From: Treponema sp.
GTDB taxonomy: Bacteria > Spirochaetota > Spirochaetia > Treponematales > Treponemataceae
DNA length: 34,948 nucleotides
Direction: 5' to 3'
NCBI GenBank assembly: GCA_024402615.1
Contig: JAKSTK010000008.1
Span: 1 to 34,948, forward strand
This document shows, piece by piece, positions 29,977 to 34,948 of this stretch. Under the pieces are notes generated by a model, which made no database searches, had not been told where the DNA came from, and saw only the letters and a program-made list of their open reading frames with translations. Position numbers and translations under genes: made by a program. The number at the start of each line of letters is the position of its first letter. The first letter of the stretch is position 1.

Positions 29977-30870
29977 ATGACAGTTTTACAGGGAATTATT
30001 TTAGGCTTCGTACAGGGCGTTGCAGAGTTTCTGCCAATTTCATCTTCAGGACATCTGGATGTAATGCAGCATCTTTTTGGACTTTCAAATGTTCCAATTC
30101 TTTTTGACATTTTTCTGCATCTTGCAACCCTTTTTGCAGTATGCCTTTTCTTCTGGAAAAAAATCTGGAAATTACTTAAAGCCTTTGGCCGCTTAATCGC
30201 AAGAAGGCCAATGCCAGAAGCAGAAATAGACAACACAGATTTGCTTTGCGGAAACACAAAAGCCGCTCAGAACACAATCCTTGCAATAATCATTACAACA
30301 ATAATTACAGGTGCCATTGGTGTTGTAACAAGCAAACTTATTCCGGAAATGGGAGTAAAAGTAACCTGCACAGGATTCATTGTTACAGCCCTTTTACTTA
30401 TAGTGTCTGCAATTATTGAAGTAAATAACCAGAAGCATGCAAAATTTGTTACAGAAATGGAAGGCCTTTCCGCAAACAAAGCAGACTCAGAACCAAAAGG
30501 CGTTTCTATTGTACAGTCAATTGTAATTGGTTTTATGCAGGGCTTTGGAACCTTGCCAGGTATCAGCCGCAGTGGTTCAACAATTTCCGGAGCCTTATTC
30601 AGTGGCGTAAACCGTGCCGCAGCAGGAGAATTCTCATTTATTGTTTCCATTCCTGCAATTCTTGGAGCATTTATTCTTGAATTAAAAGACATTGGTGATG
30701 TAAAAGAAACAGTCGGCTTCTGGCCAATTTTTGCCGGCTGCCTTACAGCCTTTGTAGTTGGTTATTTTTCACTCTACTTACTTATGAAATTAATTAAAAA
30801 AGGAAAGCTCAGCTGGTTTGCCGCATACCTGATTCCAGTAGGAATTCTTGGTTTAATTTTCCTTAAATAA
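29977..30870 (+). CDS. uppP: Undecaprenyl-diphosphatase
   Basis: A membrane phosphatase recycling undecaprenyl pyrophosphate, the lipid carrier for peptidoglycan; its excess gives bacitracin resistance. The 297 residues have the two family motifs: EFLPISSSGHL at 17-27 (with Glu17 and the SSSGH segment) and GFMQGFGTLPGISRSGST at about 187-204. Multiple hydrophobic helices are present. There is a hydrophilic loop of about 20 residues at 67-85 and another at about 150-172 that are longer than in E. coli BacA. An AGGAG site precedes the ATG. It lies 24 nt before nnr on the same strand, so they may be cotranscribed. Confidence 0.94.
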   Translation: MTVLQGIILGFVQGVAEFLPISSSGHLDVMQHLFGLSNVPILFDIFLHLATLFAVCLFFWKKIWKLLKAFGRLIARRPMPEAEIDNTDLLCGNTKAAQNTILAIIITTIITGAIGVVTSKLIPEMGVKVTCTGFIVTALLLIVSAIIEVNNQKHAKFVTEMEGLSANKADSEPKGVSIVQSIVIGFMQGFGTLPGISRSGSTISGALFSGVNRAAAGEFSFIVSIPAILGAFILELKDIGDVKETVGFWPIFAGCLTAFVVGYFSLYLLMKLIKKGKLSWFAAYLIPVGILGLIFLK

Positions 30871-30894
30871 ATCCTAAATATTCCGGGGCTCAAA

Positions 30895-32379
30895 ATGCAG
30901 AAAATCTTCTCAAATCCTTCACAACTGGAAAAAACAGTAAAAGAAAAATACAACATTCCAGACTTTCTGATGATGGAAAACGCAGCCCTGTTTATGGCAA
31001 ATCATCTCCGTCCAAAGCTTAATTCCACTACAAAAGTTTTTATTCTCTGCGGAAAAGGCAACAACGGCGGAGACGGATTCGCCCTGGCCCGCCTTATTTA
31101 CGGACAGTGCCTTGTTACAGTTTGTGCACCAAAAATCCCAACTGCCCCAGAAGCTTTGCGCCAATATGAAATTTTTCAGAAAATAGGACAAATACAAACA
31201 GAACTCAAACTTACAGAAACACCAGACATAATTGTTGATTGTCTGTACGGCACAGGTTTTCACGGAGGTCTGTCCCCAGAAGAGCAGAATTTTATAACCG
31301 GTTTGAACAATTGCAATTCTTACCGTCTTGCCTGCGACATACCTTCTGCTCTGGAGTTTAAGGCCGACTGTACAATCACTATGGGTTCCCTTAAAACCGT
31401 TCTTTATTCCGATAAAGCAAAAGCCTGCTGTGGAGAAATTCTGGAAGCAGAAATCGGATTGCCACAAAAATTTTTTCAGCAGGATACAGAAGCCCCTGCC
31501 TTTTTAATCACCAAAGAAGATATAAAACTTCCCGTTAGAACAAATCCCGCTGCTCACAAAGGCACTTACGGACACACAGCGGTAATTGCCGGCGAAAAAT
31601 CCGGTGCAGCCATTATTGCCGCCACTGCAGCAATGAATCTTGGAAGTGGCCTTACAACTCTGGTAAAAACCGAAAACTCCAATCTTTCCCAGTTCAAAAT
31701 TTCTCCCGAACTGATGATATCCGAAACTCTTCCCGCCAAAACTACAGCAGTCTGTTTTGGTAGTGGTATAGGAGGGGAAAGTCTTCCCCTGGCTCGCACT
31801 TTGTTGCTCGCCACCCCTTCAAACGGGGATTCTCCCCGTAACGCCCCTGCCCTTGTGCTGGATGCAGGCTTCTTTGATGCAGATTTTACTCTGTCCCTTT
31901 TGTTTGAACTAAACAAAAATCCAGAAGCAAAAATTGTACTTACTCCACATCTTTCAGAATTAAACCGATTCCTGGTAAAAATGAAAAATGAAATTACAGA
32001 CTTTCCATTTACAGAAGAAGAAATTACAGTAAAAAATCTGGCTCAAAAACCAGACACAAAAATTAAAATTGGAAACTACTTAAATAAATTATTCCCACAA
32101 ACTGCAGTAATTATGAAATCTGCCAATACCTTTATTGCAGCAGAAAATCAGATATTTATTGTAACAGAAGGTACTCCAAATCTTGCAAAAGGTGGCAGCG
32201 GCGATGTTCTTGCCGGCATGACAGGAGCCCTCCTCGCACAAAACTACACCCCAAAAGAAGCCGCAATCACCGCCACCTACCTCCACGCCAAAGCCGCCGC
32301 AACCTACGGCTCCACCGCCTGCGACCTAACCCCAGAAAAACTAATCGCCGAATTAGGAAAGCTAATTTCCGTGGAATAA
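30895..32379 (+). CDS. nnr: Bifunctional NAD(P)H-hydrate epimerase / ADP-dependent dehydratase
   Basis: It repairs damaged NADHX/NADPHX. The N-terminal epimerase domain (about 1-210) contains GKGNNGGDGFALARL at 53-67 and IPSALEF. The C-terminal ribokinase-like dehydratase domain (about 215-494) has HKGTYGHTAVIAG, and the nucleotide-binding KGGSGDVLAGMTGALLA at about 432-448. At 494 residues it is near the family size. Within the dehydratase domain, around residues 296-320, a GC-rich stretch (31776-31842) adds residues LATPSNGDSPRN where the family usually goes straight to the VLDA motif, perhaps an in-frame insertion. The last 45 codons use mostly C-ending and A-ending codons, unlike the rest. 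The start site is only weakly supported by GGGG upstream. Confidence 0.9.
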   Translation: MQKIFSNPSQLEKTVKEKYNIPDFLMMENAALFMANHLRPKLNSTTKVFILCGKGNNGGDGFALARLIYGQCLVTVCAPKIPTAPEALRQYEIFQKIGQIQTELKLTETPDIIVDCLYGTGFHGGLSPEEQNFITGLNNCNSYRLACDIPSALEFKADCTITMGSLKTVLYSDKAKACCGEILEAEIGLPQKFFQQDTEAPAFLITKEDIKLPVRTNPAAHKGTYGHTAVIAGEKSGAAIIAATAAMNLGSGLTTLVKTENSNLSQFKISPELMISETLPAKTTAVCFGSGIGGESLPLARTLLLATPSNGDSPRNAPALVLDAGFFDADFTLSLLFELNKNPEAKIVLTPHLSELNRFLVKMKNEITDFPFTEEEITVKNLAQKPDTKIKIGNYLNKLFPQTAVIMKSANTFIAAENQIFIVTEGTPNLAKGGSGDVLAGMTGALLAQNYTPKEAAITATYLHAKAAATYGSTACDLTPEKLIAELGKLISVE

Positions 32380-32551
32380 ACAAAAGGGACATACCCCCTA
32401 TCGAAGAACCGTTAAAAACTAAGCCGGCAGGGTTAGTTTAGGTTCAACACGCACTCCGTTCAAAGCGAGATTCATCGAGCTGAAATCACGGTAGAGGAAA
32501 ATTTCTCTTTCGTGAGTTAAAACAAAAGGGACAGAGTAAAACGAGACTTTC

Positions 32552-32625
32552 CATAGTTTTGTCCCACAAAACTATGAGCGAAGTGACAAAAAAGGTCTGT
32601 GCCACAGAAACTAGAACACTTCGCT
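32552..32625. repeat. Double hairpin within the repeat region
   Basis: CATAGTTTTGT (32552-32562) pairs with ACAAAACTATG (32566-32576) around CCC. Immediately next, AGCGAAGTG (32577-32585) pairs with CACTTCGCT (32617-32625). It is flanked on both sides by AAAAGGGACAGAG sequences, so it may be another small element or a decayed one. Confidence 0.6.
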
Positions 32626-32626
32626 A

Positions 32627-32819
32627 AAACAAAAGGGACAGAGTAAATCGGAAAAATTGTATTTCTTTCAGTGATGGGAGCATTTAGAATCCCAGCAGAA
32701 AAGTGGTCTTTTCGTTCAGCTTTCTTATTCTACCCAAAAAGAAAAACTAGCACTTTTACTGCGGGAGTCTGAATGCTTTAATCAGAATGTTTATGCATTT
32801 TACTCTGTCCCTTTTGTTT
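32627..32819 (+). mobile_element. MITE-like inverted-repeat element, copy A
   Basis: 193 bp bounded by perfect 21-bp terminal inverted repeats (32627-32647 and 32799-32819, core AAAAGGGACAGAGTAAA). A second inner foldback pairs the stretch at about 32687-32715 with the one at about 32752-32779. It encodes nothing. It is a non-autonomous element whose transposase must be elsewhere; no clear target duplication is visible. Confidence 0.8.
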
Positions 32820-32874
32820 TTTTGTCACACGGATTATGAAAAATCTAACGATTTTTCTGGTAGAGATAACTCCG

Positions 32875-32975
32875 TAAGCCTGCGCAGGGATGAAGCGGTG
32901 CAAAGCAGCCCTTCCCAAGGGCCGGCCGCCAGGCAAGCCGCGGAACCCCGTTTTGTTTAGAAAAGCTTCGCCCTA
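32875..32975 (+). repeat. Interspersed repeat, copy 3
   Basis: It contains GCGCAGGGATGAAGC near the start, a hairpin GCCCTT/AAGGGC in the middle, and CGGAACCCCGTTTTG followed by TTTAGAAAAG and CGCCC at the end (32941-32972). The first and last boxes match copy 2 at 21160-21260 (minus); the last also matches copy 1 at 5880-5897. Confidence 0.6.
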
Positions 32976-33073
32976 CAAAAAAAATAATTTACAAAAGGGA
33001 CAGAGTAAAACCCATTTTCAGCCAGTCCCCGTGCCAAATTTCCGAGTGTAAAAAAATAAATCTCAACCAGTAC

Positions 33074-33266
33074 AAACAAAAGGGACAGAGTAAATCGGAA
33101 AAATTGTATTTCTTTCAGTGATGGGAGCATTTAGAATCCCAGCAGAAAAGTGGTCTTTTCGTTCAGCTTTCTTATTCTACCCAAAAAGAAAAACTAGCAC
33201 TTTTACTGCGGGAGTCTGAATGCTTCAATCAGAATGTTTATATATTTTACTCTGTCCCTTTTGTTT
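33074..33266 (+). mobile_element. MITE-like inverted-repeat element, copy B
   Basis: The second copy of the 193-bp element, in the same orientation, with the same 21-bp terminal inverted repeats (33074-33094 and 33246-33266). It differs from copy A at about three positions, all near the right end. Such identity without coding content suggests recent transposition or duplication. Confidence 0.8.
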
Positions 33267-33356
33267 GAAATTCTTAAGGAAAATTATTTATTTTTTTACA
33301 CACGGAAATGATTTATACTTATATTCAAGTTAATAAATATTTTTTCGGAGGGTGCT

Positions 33357-34877
33357 ATGACAACACCAATGATTATCACCATTGCAGCAGTTGCTGTATT
33401 TCTGATTTTGCTCTTGATTTGCTCTTACCTTAAGGCAAGTCCAGATGAAGCTCTTATCATTTCTGGTTTAAAACGCAAACCAAAAGTGATTATTGGTAAA
33501 GCCGGTTTAAGAATCCCATTTTTTGAAAAGAAAGATCGCTTAAACCTTAAACTTATTCCAATTGATGTAAAAACCTCCAGTGCCGTTCCTACAGCAGACT
33601 ATATCAACATCATGGTTGATGCTGTTGTAAACGTTAAGATTTCTATTGCTCCAGAAAAAATTACTCTGGCCGCTCAGAACTTCCTTAACAAAGACACTCA
33701 GTACATTGGTTCTGTTGCCCGCGAAGTTCTTGAAGGAAACATGCGTGAAATCGTAGGTCGTATGACTCTGGAAGAAATGGTTAGTGACCGTCAGAAATTT
33801 GCTGAATTAGTAAAAGAAAATGCCAGCCCAGACTTAGCTGCTATGGGTCTTGATATTATCTCATTCAATGTTCAGAACTTCATTGATAACAATAAAGTTA
33901 TTGAAGATCTTGGTGTTGATAACATTGTTAAGATTCGTAAAAAGGCTGCTATTTCTAAAGCTGAATCAGAAAGAGATATTGCAAAAGCTCAGGCAGAAGC
34001 ACAGAAAGAAGCAAATGATGCCCGCGTAGAAGCTGACACTCAGATTGCCATCAAACAGAATGCTCTTGATCTTAAAAAAGCTGAACTTGATGCCAATGCC
34101 GCTACAGAAAAAGCTAAAGCTGATGCTGCTTACGACATTCAGAAAGAAACTCAGCGTAAAACTCTTGAAGTTACCACTGCCGATGCTAACATTGCCCGCC
34201 AGGAAAAAGAGATTCTCTTAAAACAGAAAGAAGTAGAAGTTACTGAACAGAAGCTTGAAGCTGAAATTAAAAAACAGGCAGAAGCAGAAAAATTTGCTGC
34301 TTTGCAGAAAGCTGATGCTGATTTATATGAACGCCAGAAAGAAGCTGAAGCTAAACGCTTTGAACAGGAACAGGCCGCTCTTGCAGTTCAGGCTCAGGCA
34401 GAAGCAAAACGCTACGAACAGGAACAGGAAGCTCTTGCTGTAGAAAAAATGGCTGAAGCACAGAAACAGAAAATGATTGCAGAAGCAGAAGGTATTAAAG
34501 CAAAAGGTGAAGCAGAAGCTGCCGCTATTCAGGCTAAAGCACTTGCAGAAGCAGAAGGTACCTTGAAGAAAGCAGAAGCTATGAAACAGTACGGTGATGC
34601 AGCCCGCCAGCAGATGGAATTGGAAACTCTCAAAGTTTACTTCGAACAGTTACCACTTATTGCTAAAGCTGTTGCTGAACCATTACAGAAGATTGATTCA
34701 ATCACAATGTACGGCGAAGGCAATACTGCAAAACTTACTGAAGATATTACTAAAACAATTAACCAGGTTTCTAATGGTCTTAAAGATTCTATGGGAATCG
34801 ATTTACAGACTGTTCTTGGAAGTTTCCTTGGTAACAAATTAGCTTCTAAAACCGATGATAAAAAAGATTCTGAATAA
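33357..34877 (+). CDS. floT: Flotillin family membrane scaffold protein
   Basis: A 506-residue protein of the FloT/YuaG type that organises membrane microdomains. An N-terminal hairpin/helix (about 6-25, IITIAAVAVFLILLLICSYL) anchors it. The SPFH/PHB domain covers about 30-200 (LIISGLKRKPKVIIGKAG, IDVKTSSAVPTADYINIMVDAVVNV). The flotillin region is a long Ala/Glu/Lys coiled coil (about 200-430) with a visible duplication EAEAKRFEQEQAALAV / QAEAKRYEQEQEALAV. The C-terminal tail is Lys/Asp-rich. A strong GGAGG site precedes the ATG. The usual partner NfeD is not next to it on this side; the downstream side is cut by the window. Confidence 0.92.
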   Translation: MTTPMIITIAAVAVFLILLLICSYLKASPDEALIISGLKRKPKVIIGKAGLRIPFFEKKDRLNLKLIPIDVKTSSAVPTADYINIMVDAVVNVKISIAPEKITLAAQNFLNKDTQYIGSVAREVLEGNMREIVGRMTLEEMVSDRQKFAELVKENASPDLAAMGLDIISFNVQNFIDNNKVIEDLGVDNIVKIRKKAAISKAESERDIAKAQAEAQKEANDARVEADTQIAIKQNALDLKKAELDANAATEKAKADAAYDIQKETQRKTLEVTTADANIARQEKEILLKQKEVEVTEQKLEAEIKKQAEAEKFAALQKADADLYERQKEAEAKRFEQEQAALAVQAQAEAKRYEQEQEALAVEKMAEAQKQKMIAEAEGIKAKGEAEAAAIQAKALAEAEGTLKKAEAMKQYGDAARQQMELETLKVYFEQLPLIAKAVAEPLQKIDSITMYGEGNTAKLTEDITKTINQVSNGLKDSMGIDLQTVLGSFLGNKLASKTDDKKDSE

Positions 34878-34899
34878 TTAATTTCCAAACTGGAATCAT

Positions 34900-34922
34900 A
34901 ACCACCCGTCAAACGGGTGGTT
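34900..34922 (+). terminator. Hairpin after the flotillin gene (terminator or IS200/IS605-type end)
   Basis: The perfect 10-bp stem AACCACCCGT/ACGGGTGGTT has a 3-nt loop, but only TTT follows, so it is a poor terminator. The next bases contain a second small hairpin, AGCCT/AGGCT. Subterminal hairpins of this look occur at ends of IS200/IS605-family elements, which may begin here and continue past the window. Confidence 0.5.
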
Positions 34923-34948
34923 TGCACTTAGCCTATAAGGCTAGGTTC

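Larger units (their letters stand above)
32380..33356. other. Repeat-rich non-coding region between nnr and the flotillin gene
   Basis: Nearly 1 kb without a convincing gene. It holds five direct and two inverted copies of an AAAAGGGACAGAG-type end sequence (the first a variant reading AAAAGGGACATAC), two nearly identical 193-bp inverted-repeat elements, a separate pair of hairpins (32552-32625), and a copy of the GC-rich interspersed repeat (about 32875-32975). No transposase frame is present. Only the last 60 bases look like ordinary promoter and leader for the flotillin gene. Confidence 0.85.

Noticed and set aside
32380-33356. CRISPR array, because of several regularly recurring short repeats.
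   Set aside because: Spacing is irregular, two copies are inverted, and the units are terminal inverted repeats of two identical elements. No cas gene is present.

Overview
The window is a bacterial chromosome segment that is moderately AT-rich and densely coding. It looks like a spirochaete of the genus Treponema, probably a gut or rumen plant-fibre degrader. The reasons are the protein sequence character, including treponeme-style LysM and tandem cyclic-nucleotide proteins, an HPr/HPr-kinase pair with no PTS permease nearby, a sigma-54 gene, and a xylan-degradation pair (GH11 xylanase lipoprotein plus GH31 alpha-xylosidase). The assignment is inferred from gene content, not from a database match.

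Layout: (1) 1-3050, minus strand: the classical tRNA-Thr / rpmG / tRNA-Trp / secE / nusG / rplK / rplA / rplJ transcription and translation block, with rplJ running off the window. (2) 3175-9545: cysE, a candidate small RNA on the opposite strand, radA, an hsp20 gene behind an excellent sigma-54 promoter, pgsA, a cytidylate-kinase-like gene, a NUDIX hydrolase, and a coupled envelope pair (LysM-like protein plus lipoprotein). (3) 10759-16012: a small PC4/YdbC-like protein, lexA-holA, then the conserved rpoN-hpf-hprK-ptsH regulatory cluster, read as rpoN to ptsH on the minus strand. (4) 16015-23470: a DUF1015 protein, recQ, tRNA-Leu, comM/yifB, a PHP phosphoesterase and a two-domain cyclic-nucleotide-binding regulator. 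(5) 23655-29900: an aldo/keto reductase with a ferredoxin-like tail, a decayed GH88/GH105 hydrolase gene, tRNA-Thr, an orphan DNA methyltransferase, and the divergent GH11/GH31 pair around a perfect palindrome. (6) 29977-34948: uppP, the NAD(P)HX repair gene nnr, about 1 kb of non-coding repeat-rich DNA holding two nearly identical 193-bp inverted-repeat elements, and a flotillin gene, ending in an IS200/IS605-like hairpin.

Three threads link the genes. First, the window holds rpoN and also a canonical -24/-12 promoter in front of hsp20, so a sigma-54 stress target and its sigma factor are both visible. Second, six genes have a -10 box exactly 6 nt upstream of the start codon and no Shine-Dalgarno sequence, and a seventh (hprK) has one 8 nt upstream. 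These mRNAs are probably leaderless, while neighbouring genes have normal AGGAG-type sites. Third, the window carries several small non-autonomous repeat families but no transposase. They sit in intergenic gaps, at the broken end of the hydrolase pseudogene, and possibly inside the nnr reading frame.
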